Source: Prorocentrum cordatum
Taxonomy: Eukaryota; Sar; Dinophyceae; Prorocentrales; Prorocentraceae
Length of the DNA stretch: 64,000 nt
NCBI GenBank assembly: GCA_963575745.1
Contig: CAUYUJ010019338.1
Span: 118,091-182,090, forward strand
Direction of reading: 5' to 3'
Shown in pieces: positions 18,990-29,010 of this stretch; position 1 is the stretch's first letter, and every line of letters begins with the position of its first letter. Below the pieces are notes generated by a model. That model made no database searches. It was not told where the DNA came from and saw nothing but the letters and a program-made list of their open reading frames with translations. The position numbers and the translations under genes are program-made.

Positions 18990-20096
18990 TCCTTGTCGCT
19001 TCTTGCGTCCAGGGACTCTTTTGGAGGTCCTGCGCGAGCCTCGGAATCGTATAGAAGGGGAACTGCCGCAACGAGAAAATGATAAGTTGCAGCCGGGTAT
19101 TCAACGACTTGGGGCCCTCGAAGGCTTCCTGGGTTCTTGTCTGGGGCCTTAATTGTGGTCTGTTGTGCAAGAATCGACAGGTGGGCGAACTTGGGAAACA
19201 ACGGAATGGTGGGATTTCCCTTTTGTTTCAAGTTGTAGTGCCTGGGCTGTGGGTTAGACGTTTTCTGCATGCAGGCCACGGTCTGTTGGGATGCCCCTCG
19301 GGGTCTTCGTGCAAACTGGGACCCCTCTCGAAGTCGTCTTGGGGCTCTCTTGGGCCGTCTTGGGGCCGTCCTGAGCCACTCGTGCGCAGCCTTGGAGCGC
19401 TCCCGGAGGCCTCGTAGGCCGTCTTGGAGGCCTCTTGGGCCGTCTTGGACGCGGTGAAAGCCCAAGATGCGAACATGCGAAAAATATACGTTTTCCCATA
19501 GGAATGGCACGATTTTTGTTTCTTGGACCTCTCTTGGGGTGCCTCTCGGAACGTCTTGGGGTGCTTTTGGGAGCCTTTTGGCGCCTCTTGGCGGCATTTT
19601 GGCGCCTCCTGGAGCCTCTTGGGCCGGAAGCTCGGAATTCGAGGTTGGCTTTCTCCGTCTGGGACCCCTCTCGAACTCGTCTTGGGGCTCTCTTGGGCCG
19701 TCTTGGGGCCGTCCTGGGCCACTCGTGCGCAGCCTTGGAGCGCTCCCGGAGGCCTCGTAGACCGTCTTGGGCGCCTCTTGGGCCGTCTTGGACGCGGTGA
19801 AAGCCCAAGAGGCGAACATGCGAAAAATATACGTTTTCCCATAGGAATGGCACGATGTTTGCTTCTTGGGCCTCTCTTGGGCTGCCTCTCGGAGCGTCTT
19901 GGAGGCTTCTGGGACCTTCTTGGTGTCATGACAGGCGTCTTGGAAGGCATCTGGAGCCATCGGAGCGCGTTCCGAAGCCGCCTGCGAACGATCTTGGACG
20001 GCGTCCGGCGGTCCGACGAGCCTCCGGGCCCCCCGCGGGGCCCACATTTGCGGTCGGGGTCCCGGCCCCGGGCCCCCGGACCCGGTGCGCCGTTAT
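18990..20096 (-). repeat. Composite CAAGANGGCCC repeat (copy 2), with internal 347-bp duplication
   Basis: Minus-strand counterpart of the 11.7-12.5 kb repeat: the terminal GGCGCACCGGGTCCGGGGGC lies at the 20.09-kb end. The block GCGAACATGCGAAAAATATACG...GGCACGAT occurs at about 19468-19511 and again at 19812-19858, 347 bases apart, so a longer unit is tandemly duplicated. The minus frames through it (300-366 codons) are compositional. Confidence 0.7.
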
Positions 20097-20923
20097 ATGA
20101 ATAAAACAACAACAACAACAACAACAACAATCATTTTACCCGAACGCTCAGTGTTCTCCCCAGTGCCAGGGTTTTCTTGCGACACCAGCCAATACCCCCA
20201 CTTCGTGGGGGGGCCGTTCAAGCTCTACCAAATATCCAAACGACTCTTCGAGACCACCCACACCCAGCTTCCCGCCCTATGACGTTGGGACACTTCACTT
20301 CGTGGCGTGCGGACGACCCTGGCTACTACACTGGCGTGGGGTACACACCCACAGAGGTTGATCACATCTGTTACATATGATGTGGTACACGGTACACGTG
20401 AGATGGTACGCAGTGCCAAGATAGTTGGTCACATTTTTGGGGCAAATTCGTGGGGATGCGATTACAGAAGTACATGTGTTACACTGATGTTATACAGTCC
20501 CAAGGATGACGCATGCATTGCTCATAGACTCATGGCGCTATGATCCTAACTCTCAGTGCCCAACGCGCGCGTGCACAGCCAGACGGAGGGAGAGAAACAC
20601 ATGTATACAAGGTTCGTGACATACGCACGGTCCACCATGTTGTAAACGATCGCATGCACGGTAAGTTCTGAAATTATACGTATGTACAAGCAGACATGCG
20701 AGGGAGAAAGGGAGATGGCCATCGACAGTTCCAATACGGCTCCAAGGCGGAAGAGGGGGAGGAGGAGCAGGACAAGGAGGAAAGGAGAGAAGCGAGAAAG
20801 GAAGAACGCAGACGGCGCGGCTCTGGACACAAAGGGGTGCCATACTTTCTCCTGCTTTCGCAAACAGGTCCAGTCACACGTAGGGGTATACTCAACCGAA
20901 TGGTCTTCGCATCCAGAAGCATA
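20097..20923. other. Spacer, CAA run then non-repetitive DNA
   Basis: 20103-20133 is (CAA)n. The rest is closer to 50% GC than its surroundings, with no recognisable gene; a GGA/AGG-rich tract lies at 20740-20815. Confidence 0.4.
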
Positions 20924-21305
20924 CTAAAGGCGCGACGCATCGTCGTCTGCGATGGCGCGGAGCGGGCGCGTGGGTGCCCGGCTGCCTGGCTGATACACGT
21001 GCGGGCCTGGCTGATACCCGTGCGGTCCCAGATGCCCAATGAGATTGCCGATACGCCTGCTGGCGGGAAGGCCGGTGCTTGCATACGGCAGTGCTACCGC
21101 GAGCACGTTGTGGACCTGCGGTGGCAAGGCCTGGTAATCGAGCATGTTCGGAAGCTCGTCGCTCTGACCATACGACCGCCATACGGGCAACCACCACCAC
21201 TGGTCTTGACGCGGATACGTGATCTCTGTGCCGACCTCAGGGGATACGTTCCAAAGGGCCATTTTCTGCGGGTCCGTACCCATGAAGGCCGCGTGGTACG
21301 GCTTG
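20924..21305 (-). CDS. Unrecognised coding-like exon
   Basis: The minus frame is protein-like and varied, not repeat-like: MGTDPQKMALWNVSPEVGTE, then QDQWWWLPVWRSYGQSDELP, MLDYQALPPQVHNVLAVALP and a Pro/Gly/Tyr tail with repeated YQPG. The ATG of MGTDP is near 21283. The upstream side passes at about 21310 into CAAGANGGCCC repeats, so a longer gene may be cut there, or this may be one exon. I recognise no family; Trp-Trp-Trp and aromatic spacing suggest a structured domain. Confidence 0.35.
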
Positions 21306-21590
21306 AGAGCCTTTGGGGGGCTCCTTGGAACCATCTTGGGGCCTCTTGGGGGCTTATTGGACCCTCACGGCGGACTCTTGGGGCCTCTAGAACGCCTCCT
21401 GGGGCCATCTTGGGGGTCTCTTGGAGCCACCTTGGAGCCTCTCTGGAACCTCTTGGGGGCCTCTTGGAGTCCTCTTGAAGCCTCTTGGGACCATCTTGGG
21501 CGCCTCTTTGGGCCTCATGGACGCCTCTTGGGGCCATCTTGCGCGCCTGTTGGGGCCATCTTGGGTTTTAAAGATTCATCAAGAGACCGC
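21306..21590. repeat. CAAGANGGCCC oligomeric repeat
   Basis: Plus strand reads GCCTCTTGGGGCCATCTTGG and variants at about 10-20 base spacing. Confidence 0.8.
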
Positions 21591-22100
21591 GAATGGATTT
21601 CGAGATTTTTCGGATGAGAAAGTAGTGCGTTTTCATATGTTTTCTGAACATCGCATCTTGAAATTATTGAAAACCCATTGTGTTTGGCAGGATTTCGACA
21701 TGCGCGCGCGGCGGCCGCGCGCATGTGCACTTCGTCTCATTTTTTGCAAGGGATGGTGGCCCTCGCAGGCGCGCAACCGTTGTTGGAGAAGTTCAAAGCA
21801 CCTGAAGAAGTAGCACGCAAAGACCCTTTTGACAGAAATGTTTAAAAAGTGGTGTGTTTCCTATGAATCCGCAAGAGCGCGCGGAAGGACATTTTGACAA
21901 TTTTTTCTTAAAAAACCATTGGGTTTTTGATGTTTTTATGTTAAAATCGCTACGAAACCTAAGGTTTTGGAAGGATTTCGTCTTGCGAGCGCGAATGTCC
22001 ACTTTACCTTATTTTTTGCAAGGGATTCTTGAAATTTGATCAACTAAGAACAAGAATTTTCATTTTCTATTGTTTTTTGCAAGGGAAAACGAGCGTCAAC
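21591..22100. repeat. Diverged long repeat with TTTTTTGCAAGGGA
   Basis: AT-richer DNA in which TTTTTTGCAAGGGA recurs near 21739, 22012 and 22073 with shared upstream words (GGATTTCG..ATGCGCGCG, TTTTCTGA, AAAACCATTG). About 270-bp diverged units; no gene. Confidence 0.5.
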
Positions 22101-22239
22101 AAAAAACCGGATCCGGGGGTAATCCACTTTTCTGAAGCTTTCGCAGAAAAATGATGAAAATGTAGCTGCGGCCTAGGTTTTGGGCGGGGGGCGTGCACCA
22201 GGGGGTCCAACAATAATAATTCTTTAGAAGTAATAGTGT

Positions 22240-22241
22240 TC

Positions 22242-22290
<49 letters not shown>

Positions 22291-22292
22291 CC

Positions 22293-22329
<37 letters not shown>

Positions 22330-22333
22330 GCAA
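22240..22333. repeat. CAA microsatellite
   Basis: (CAA)n for about 94 bases with single interruptions. Confidence 0.95.
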
Positions 22334-22980
22334 CACTGAAAACGTCCCCTGACTATGTTTTGACTGTTTCTGCACACTCCTCCTGACTCCTCCTGTAGAG
22401 GGACAGGTCCGACTCCAAGCCACTCCCCGAAACACGAGGCCAGTGATGCCGCACGATGCGGCGACGGAGCGCGCCCCGATCTTGCACGGAAGCGGGACCC
22501 GTCGACGCTCCACGGCCTCGGTCCGCTGTGGCGCTTCCTCGGCTCTTGTAGGAGCTGAGACAGCGACAGCTCCCGAGGCCACGCTCACGGCGGTGCTGCC
22601 GAGCGGTGACGCTGGAAACCGAGCCGTAGGCAATCACGGACGCCTGCACATCCCATCCGCGGATGCATGGCACGAATCCGACGCAGCGAACTGCAGGAAC
22701 GCGCGAGCCGCGCGCTCCAACAGCACCGAGACCTACATCGCCGTCAGCGTGCCTGCGGAACTCCTCCTCCTCCTCCTCCTCCTCCTCCTCCTGGTCCTCC
22801 TCCTCCTCCTCCTCCTCCTCCTCCTCCTCCTCCCCCTCCTCCCCCCCTGGACGCCTCATGGGGGCCAGACGAACACCCGCGCCTCCCGAGACGCGCCCGG
22901 CCGTGGCGACGAGGGGGGCGCCCTTCGCCCGCCGCTTCTCGGGGTTTGTCGCCCGACCATCGGTCGCCTGGCGCGGCCTG
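22334..22980. other. GC-rich spacer with CTC microsatellite
   Basis: (TCC)n at about 22765-22845. Open frames on both strands around it share no recognised motif, so I leave coding undecided. Confidence 0.4.
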
Positions 22981-23000
22981 GTAGGAGGGCACCAACTGTA

Positions 23001-23049
23001 CACCAACACCGATCCTGGCCAGGATCGCCCTGGGCCCAGGATCTGTGTA
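23001..23049. repeat. 49-bp direct duplication, left copy
   Basis: CACCAACACCGATCCTGGCC...GGATCTGTGTA, one mismatch (T/G) from 23219-23267. Confidence 0.9.
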
Positions 23050-23218
23050 TACACCCTGCGAGATGCTTAAGAAATCATGGGTTAAGAAATTCATAGTCTC
23101 AGAACTTGAATAAAAACCCAGATCTTCTGTCAAAATCTTAGGATTTACATTGAAACGTTAAGAATAATCGAGACTCTGGCCGAAAACTTAGGTTTTCTTA
23201 AGCGTCGCCTAAGGTGTA
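23050..23218. mobile_element. 169-bp TIR element, copy 3 (flanked by 49-bp duplication)
   Basis: TACACCCTGCGAGATGC...CGTCGCCTAAGGTGTA, inserted in the foldback element's left arm. As for copy 2, the flanks are 49-base direct repeats and the total gain is 218 bases. Confidence 0.9.
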
Positions 23219-23267
23219 CACCAACACCGATCCTGGCCAGGATCGCCCTGGGCCCAGGATCGGTGTA
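23219..23267. repeat. 49-bp direct duplication, right copy
   Basis: Right partner of 23001-23049, followed by TACGCCCTCC, the continuing foldback sequence. Confidence 0.9.
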
Positions 23268-23684
23268 TACGCCCTCCTGCCTTGGGCAAGAAGGCATATA
23301 CACCGACCTGGGCCCAGGGTGACCCTAGGCCAGGATCGGCGTTGGTGTATAGTTGGTGCCCTCCGATCTGGGGTTCGTCGCCCACCGGTTCTGGATTATG
23401 AGGTTGGTCGCCCGCCGGTGCTCGGGATGATCGCCCGCCGCCCGGACGGTTATTGTCTGCCTGTTGGTCGCGCAGGCGATGGAGTTGGAGGTGTCATGAC
23501 GCGCGCAAGGTGCAACCGACAAACATCAAAGTGTTTCATGGCGCACGCCAAAAACTGTCGAAGTCTTTCATGGCGAACGCGCAACGCATCGAGATGTTGC
23601 CAAAACCATACACGCCCACTCACATACATACACGTATCTACTTATATATGATCCAGGGTCGAGGGCCCACGGGCCCCCCCCCCC

Positions 23685-23783
23685 CCAGATGGTATGGTCC
23701 CAGGATTCCTCGGGACCCCCCCCCCAGATGGTATGGTCCCAGGATTCCTCGGGCCCCCCCCCCCCAGATGGTATGGTCCCAGA

Positions 23784-23785
<2 letters not shown>
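23685..23785. repeat. 54-bp repeat with CCAGATGGTATGGTCCCAG
   Basis: Three units at about 23685, 23725 and 23765, separated by poly-C and GGATTCCTCGGG. Confidence 0.8.
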
Positions 23786-23819
<34 letters not shown>

Positions 23820-24066
23820 AATGACGGCGACGACGGCGACGACGGCGATGACGGCGACGACGACGACGACGACGACCACGACGACGACGACGACGACAAC
23901 GACGGCTGCGGCGGCGACGACGCCGGCGGCGGCGGCGGCGACGACGACGATGACGACGATGACGACGGCGACGACGACGATGACGACGATGACGACGACG
24001 ACGACGAGGACGACGAGGACGACGAGGACGACGACGACGAGGACGACGACGACGACGACGACCTCT
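23780..24066. repeat. GAC microsatellite
   Basis: About 280 bases of (GAC)n with GAT, GGC and GAG variants; poly-Asp in one plus frame. Confidence 0.95.
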
Positions 24067-24255
24067 GAACCACCACAGCACCACACCACATCCACAGGGA
24101 GGGGGAGGGGGGCACCGCAGCGCAGCACCACGCCACGCCCACCTCTGAACCACCACAGCACCACACCACATCCACAGGGGGGGGGGGAACCGCAGCGCAG
24201 CACCACGCCACGCCCACAGGGGGCGGCGGGGGGGACCATCGCGCGGGGGGGGGGG
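24067..24255. repeat. 90-bp repeat CCTCTGAACCACCACAGCAC
   Basis: Two clear copies and a third partial one, separated by poly-G tracts. Confidence 0.75.
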
Positions 24256-24314
24256 GCCCAAAGGCATCAGCATTGGGGGGTGGGGGGGGCGGGGCCCAAG
24301 CCCTGGACCATATA

Positions 24315-24520
24315 TGCAAACCGAGGGTAATCCAAACACCACACGCTAAGACATCGAGAAGGTTCCAAAATCACACGCTAGACATCGAGGCGATTCCAAA
24401 ACCACGCGCAAAACAGCGAGGCACTTCTGAATCGCACGCGAAACATCGAGGTGCTTCCAACAGCAAACCAAACCTATTGCGGTGCTTCCAGCATCACACG
24501 GAAAAGCATCGAGGTAAACA
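24315..24520. repeat. About 36-bp repeat CACACGC..ACATCGAGGTGCTTCCA
   Basis: Five to six diverged units. A related pair lies at 23530-23615 (CGCATCGAGATGTTGCCAAAA). Confidence 0.65.
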
Positions 24521-24589
24521 GCAGGGTCACTATCCACGTAAACATGAAGGTGACCTATAGTTAGTTTATGGTAAGACAAGCGAATGCAT

Positions 24590-25010
24590 GTCAGAACTGG
24601 CCCGAGAGGGCTCATGGCACCGTTCGCTATTGGGAGCCTTGTCATTAAGAGCTGGTTCACGTTACCGTTCTCTCTTGGGAGGTGTGAAAAGCGGTTTCAC
24701 GACACCGTTCGTTATATAGGGCTTTGTCGTTAAGAGCTTGTTGCGCCACCAGTCGCTCTTGGGAGCCTTGGTGCGAAGAGTGGTTTACGTCACCGCTCGC
24801 TGTTGGGACCCTGGGAGTTAAGCGATATTCACCTGTCCGCTCGCTCTGGGGATCCTGTGAATTAGGGGCTGTTTACGTCACCGTTCGCTCTTAGAGCTGT
24901 TTGCGTTACCGTTCGCTCTTGCGAGCTTTGGCGTTCAGAGGTTTCTGCGCTACTGCTCGTTCTTGTGACTCTCGGCGTTCAAAGCTTTTCTACGACACCG
25001 AGTCGTACAA
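24590..25010. repeat. Degenerate array: CGCTCTTGGGAGCCTTGG units
   Basis: Same family as 5.99-6.80 kb (CTCATGGCACCGTTCGC, GAGCTTGTTGCGCCACC and so on). Confidence 0.7.
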
Positions 25011-25079
25011 ACCGAGCTTTCGAATCTCCTGGTGCTATTGGGGGCCTTAGCGTCAAAGCTGCGTCCGTCATTGGACCGT

Positions 25080-25600
25080 CTAGGGAAGGTCCCCTGGGGG
25101 GGCCTTTTGGGTGTCGTGGGGCCCTCTTGGACCGTCCTGGTGCCCTCTTGGGCCGTCCTGGGACCCTATTGGGAGCCTCCTGGCCCGTCGTGGGGCAGTG
25201 TCGGAAGCCCTCAGAGCCGTCTTCGGCCGATCTGGACCCGAAACAGCGAGAACCCAGAAAACGATCAACAGCCTCTCAAAACATCAAAGTGAGCTGCTGA
25301 TGCAGACCGTCTTGGGGATCCTCTTGGGAGCATTTTGGGCCGTCCTGGGGGCCTCTTGGGCAGTCTTGAAGGCCTTCGGCCGTATCGGAGCCCTCTCGGG
25401 GCACTCGTGGGCCGTCTTTACATCATCTTATGGCCCTCTTGGGCTCTATTGCAAGCCACTTGGGGCCACACTTGGCCCCTCTCGGAGCTCTGCGTGGCCG
25501 TCTTGGGGCTCTGTTAGGCCGTTTTGGGGCCCTCTTGGGAGCCTCCTGGCCCGTCTTGGAGCAACCCCCCGAAGCCCTCAGAGCAGTCTTCGGCCAATGT
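25080..25600. repeat. CAAGANGGCCC oligomeric repeat
   Basis: Plus strand GGCCCTCTTGGGCCGTCTTG units. About 25140-25290 and 25510-25640 are long-range duplicates of each other (GGGAGCCTCCTGGCCCGTC ... CAGAAAA). Confidence 0.75.
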
Positions 25601-25682
25601 TGGCCAGAAAAGGCGACGACCCAAAAAACGAATGAAAACCTGCAATGCCTGTGCCTCCGCAAGCCGTCCGAGAGGTCCTCAG

Positions 25683-25845
25683 TGAAGGGGCCCTGGGACA
25701 CACAAATAAATACACACAAATAAACATATCCCCCATATTTTCGTATATTTCCTGGGTTTTTGTTTTCCCCGCCGCTTCCCATATTTTCCCATATTTTCTA
25801 AGGGATCGACAATTAATTGTGTCTGTGTGTTTTTTCCCCTCCTGA
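25683..25845. mobile_element. MITE family M, copy 1 (163 bp)
   Basis: TGAAGGGG at the left end, TCAGGAGGGG as reverse complement of the right end. The interior has CACACAAATAAATACACAC, two CCCATATTTTC words and TTGTGTCTGTGTGTTTTTTC. Flanks CTCAG/CTCAT are a 5-bp target duplication with one change. No ORF. Confidence 0.85.
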
Positions 25846-25859
25846 CTCATGGGAGGCGA

Positions 25860-26025
25860 TTGGTCCAGCCCAAGGGCCTCGTGGGCAGTCTTGGGGGGCC
25901 TGGGCCGGCTTGGGGCCTTCTCGGGGCCATGCCGGGCCCTCCTGGGGACCCTCCGTGGCCCTCCTGGGGCTCACTGGGGGGCCTCGTGGGGCCCTCTGGG
26001 GCCGTAGCGGAAGTACAATGGCCCG
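25860..26025. repeat. CAAGANGGCCC oligomeric repeat
   Basis: GGGCCTTCTCGGGGCC units next to MITE copy 1. Confidence 0.6.
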
Positions 26026-26192
26026 TCTTTTTTTCGCGGCTCGCTTCCCCCATCTCGCGCTGCCAATCTCGCTTCGCTGGGGTCGCGCCGGGCGGACAGA
26101 CCCGGCGGACGCGACTTTAAAATGAGCGCGCAGGTCATCATACGAGCGGGCAGGACGTTAAACCGAGCGGGATTCAGAAGAGGACAATTGAG

Positions 26193-26723
26193 CTAGCACG
26201 GGCTACAGATCGAGTTAGGATTCCTATAACTACAACAGTACCCCTTTGTGCACCGGTTGAGATATCCATATTGGCACACATATCCTGGAGCAATATAACC
26301 ATCCACACAGCAAGTGGTTTTGTCCTCAAAGTTATAAGAGCAGCAGTAAGTGTTTGCTTGAGGGCACTCCGCACACTCCCCCGAGGAACGGAGATGCACG
26401 TCGCCAGGATGTTTATGCTGGCGATGCATGGTAGAGTTGAGGTTCTGGACATCGATCGGTATATCCTCCACTCTCGCCTCATCATATTGTTTGTGGCCCG
26501 GCGTCTCGTCCTTCCAAATGTTCGCGATTTGCGGTTCGCTGGGGCCCGACGCCCGTGACTGGAGTAGCCCCACGCCGTCGGCCTCGTTCGTGGCGTGGCA
26601 GTTGTGCGAATCGTCCTCCATCAGGCAGCGTTCCTCCGAGGTCTTGGCTAAGTCATCGGCGGCAACGCAGCCGCGGCCGACGAGCAGGATGGCGAACGCT
26701 CCCGCAAGCACCACGACGTTCAT
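26193..26723 (-). CDS. Secreted Cys-rich protein, intronless, family unknown
   Basis: A 176-residue protein. Residues 1-21 form a signal peptide (MNVVVLAGAFAILLVGRGCVA), probably cut near A21/A22, so it should enter the secretory pathway. An acidic, low-complexity middle carries GVGLLQ (50-55). The last 60 residues hold 12 cysteines in spaced doublets (YCCSY, TCCVDGY, YCCSY), an apparent internal repeat likely forming six disulfides. One N-glycosylation sequon (NST) is visible. I chose the ATG at 26723 because the signal peptide begins there; a longer frame starts only at a TTG. The 5' leader between the relict SL (26807) and the ATG is 83 bases. The stop is TAG. I do not recognise the family. 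Confidence 0.8.
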   Translation of the reverse strand: MNVVVLAGAFAILLVGRGCVAADDLAKTSEERCLMEDDSHNCHATNEADGVGLLQSRASGPSEPQIANIWKDETPGHKQYDEARVEDIPIDVQNLNSTMHRQHKHPGDVHLRSSGECAECPQANTYCCSYNFEDKTTCCVDGYIAPGYVCQYGYLNRCTKGYCCSYRNPNSICSPC

Positions 26724-26806
26724 TGCGGCAACGGCGGAGTAACAGGGGCTTGGCAGCAATAGGCGCAAACCAAATGTTCCCTATTCCTGAAGAGTTGCCA
26801 CAATGT

Positions 26807-26828
26807 CTTGAGCCAGAATGAAAGTACG
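26807..26828 (-). other. Relict DinoSL upstream of the secreted-protein gene
   Basis: Minus strand ends CATTCTGGCTCAAG, 13 of 14 matching the 3' part of DinoSL (CATTTTGGCTCAAG). The 5' part is eroded (CGTACTTT versus CCGTAGC). Position and strand match a retroposed mRNA. Confidence 0.65.
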
Positions 26829-26965
26829 TTGGGCCGTCTTGGGGCTCCCTTGGGGGCCTCTCGGGGCCCTCTTGGGCCGTTTGGGGGCTCTCTTGAGCCG
26901 TCTTGGGGACATCTTTGGGGCCTCTTGGGCCGTCTAGGGGCGACCTGTCGGATCTGTTCGGCAGT
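26829..26965. repeat. CAAGANGGCCC oligomeric repeat
   Basis: GGGCCGTCTTGGGGCTCC units, starting at the very edge of the relict leader. Confidence 0.7.
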
Positions 26966-27265
26966 CTTGGGGGGAGATCATGCTCCCGCGCTTCGTCCCA
27001 CCAAGATGTCATCACTCATACTTCGCTCTGTCCGTCACCTAACTGAGCACGCAGTCGCCCCAAGAGAGCGCAAAAAGCGCCCAAGGGCGCGGGTCAATGC
27101 CTGTCACGCGTCATGCTGGCTTCAAGGCGGTCCTCAGGCGACGTCAAGTTTGCTCCAGACGGCCCTGATGGACTTCAACGTCGGCCAAGACTGCCGAAGA
27201 ACCCTCTTTTTTGAGGTTTTCAGAGTGGCCAGAACCACATGTTAAACAAAACATGTGCTTCAGGT

Positions 27266-27400
27266 GCGCCTCGCAGTATTGCCTCTGCGGGATCCTGTGG
27301 GCTCACCGGGCCCCGCGGAGTGCCCGAGAGGACCCCGACTCGGCTCCAGGAGGGCCCCGAGACTTCAAGGAAGGGGCCCGAACGTGCCCGAAGAGAGCCA
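27266..27400. repeat. Dispersed 135-bp duplicate, copy 1
   Basis: TCGCAGTATTGCCTCTGCGGG ... GGCCCCGCGG.GTGCC ... GACTCGGC matches 28163-28297 at roughly 75-80% by eye. Confidence 0.6.
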
Positions 27401-28162
27401 CAAGAGGGCCCAAGAGCGGCCCGAGAGCACGGGGCCAATCGGCGCCAGGCCATACGAACAATCGGCGGCGAGCGGGGGAAAGAAGTGAGAAGGAGAAGGC
27501 CTTCTCAGAAGGCGACGGGCCTTCCCAGAAGCCTCCGCGCCCTCTGAGAGAGGTTGCTTCTGTCTTCCGGGAATGGCTTGGAAGACTTCCCAGCAGGCCA
27601 GAGGACTTCCGAGCCGTCTGAGAATCGGGAGCGGCCAAGAGGGGGGCGTCCAGCAGAGGGGGGTGCAAATCATGGCAGGTGGCATGTGCGCGGCCCAGGG
27701 TGGGGGGGGGCCAGGGACGTAATGAAATAAGACGAGGCGCCACGAAGTCTGAGGAAATATCATGGCCCACGCCATGATATCCACACACCCCTAGTCATCA
27801 CCCCCCTCTCTGCCGCCCCCGAGAGAGGGCCCGCCCTTTCTCGCTTCCCCCACCGGGCTCGCCGCCGACCCAAGGAGCAGAGTGCGAAGGTGGGAAAGGA
27901 GGCAAGGACCGAGGGGCAGGAGAGGGGGAGAGAAGGGTACTGCCAATGTTTCTTTCATCGCAATTGCCATCACCTTCGATGTCTGCCCCTCTCGGCCGAG
28001 GGTGGGATCAAGCTTCCGATTCAGAAGATGGCGTCAGAGTGGCCCCAGAGGGTCCGAGGCAACCCAACAGACTGCAAGAGTGGCCCTTCGATGGCCGAGC
28101 GTGTCTCCCTCACCGGAGGCCCAGAACGGCAAGCATGCGCAATCATACGTAGGGAGCTTGCT
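27401..28162. other. No recognisable gene
   Basis: Contains the palindrome ATCATGGCCCACGCCATGAT (27759-27778), with a diverged copy at 15735. Open frames are short and unconvincing. Confidence 0.35.
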
Positions 28163-28297
28163 GCGTTTCGCAGTCATGCCTCTGCGAGATCCCATGGGCT
28201 TCCCAGGCCCCGCGGGGTGCCGAAGAGGGACCCCACTCGGCCCTAACAGGGACCCGAGACTCCACAAGAGGGCCCCCAGTAGTGCCCCAAGAAGACC
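28163..28297. repeat. Dispersed 135-bp duplicate, copy 2
   Basis: Partner of 27266-27400. Confidence 0.6.
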
Positions 28298-28827
28298 ACG
28301 CGTTGGCTCTTAAGACCGCCTGCCCCCCAAGGGAAGGCAAGATGGCCCTGAGGAAAGTTGCAACGAGCAGATTTCAAAACCTGCGTGCGAGTCTCCCATC
28401 GGGGCCCGCCGTGACTCCCGCTCTGTGGGCTTACTCGTCACTCATTCACCCATTCGACGTTAGACGTTATGCAGAAGTGTCATTGGCACCAAGTTGGAGA
28501 AGATGTGGAAGTGATGCGCAACTCCACCCCCCACACCCAGCATTCTCATCAGGTACAATCTGGCCTACCGGGTCGGTGGAAATACAGTTGACGTCCCCCG
28601 AGCCTTGGAGACAACACTGATCTTGGACGACTTCGACCTCAGGCTGTTGGCGCTGGCCCGCGAAGCCTTTTCATCGTCGTCTTCGGGCATCCCGCCTGTG
28701 GGAGGAAGGGAAAGTATCACAAACACACCTGAGGAAGCAGAGGGCGGGCCAAGAGAAGTGGAGCAAATTCCTAATGGCTCCTCCGCGTGACGTCCTCTTT
28801 GTTGTCCCCCGTATACTAACCAGGACT
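28298..28827. other. No recognisable gene
   Basis: A plus-strand phrase near 28600 (LETTLILDDFDLRLLALARE) looks protein-like but is isolated and short. Confidence 0.3.
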
Positions 28828-29010
28828 GTGGTCTGTCTCCTCCTCCTCCTCCTCCTCCTCCTCCTCCTCCTCCTCCTCCTCCTCCTCCTCCTCCTCCTCC
28901 TCCTTCGCAACTTACTCCTCCCCCTCCTCCTCCTCCTCCTCCTCCTCCTCCTCCAACAACAACAACAACTCCTACACCTCCTCTTTCTCCTCCTCCTCCT
29001 CGTCCTCCTC
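28828..29010. repeat. TCC microsatellite
   Basis: (TCC)n of about 180 bases with a CAACAACAACAA interruption. Confidence 0.95.

Larger units (their letters stand above)
22984..23371. mobile_element. Foldback element (family F), carrying a nested TIR element
   Basis: Arms GGAGGGCACCAACTGTACAC (from about 22984) and its inverted partner ending near 23366 (GTATAGTTGGTGCCCTCC), with arm core CCGATCCTGGCC and a central hairpin around GCCCTCCTGCCTTGGGCAAGA. Removing the nested 169-bp TIR element and its 49-bp duplication leaves an element of roughly 165 bases, close to the relative at 32372-32538, which shares the core GGATCGGTG.ATACGCCCTCCT. No ORF of its own. Confidence 0.75.

Noticed and set aside
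26724-26768. 15-codon extension of the secreted protein
   Set aside because: It starts at TTG and precedes a good signal peptide that begins with ATG at 26723.
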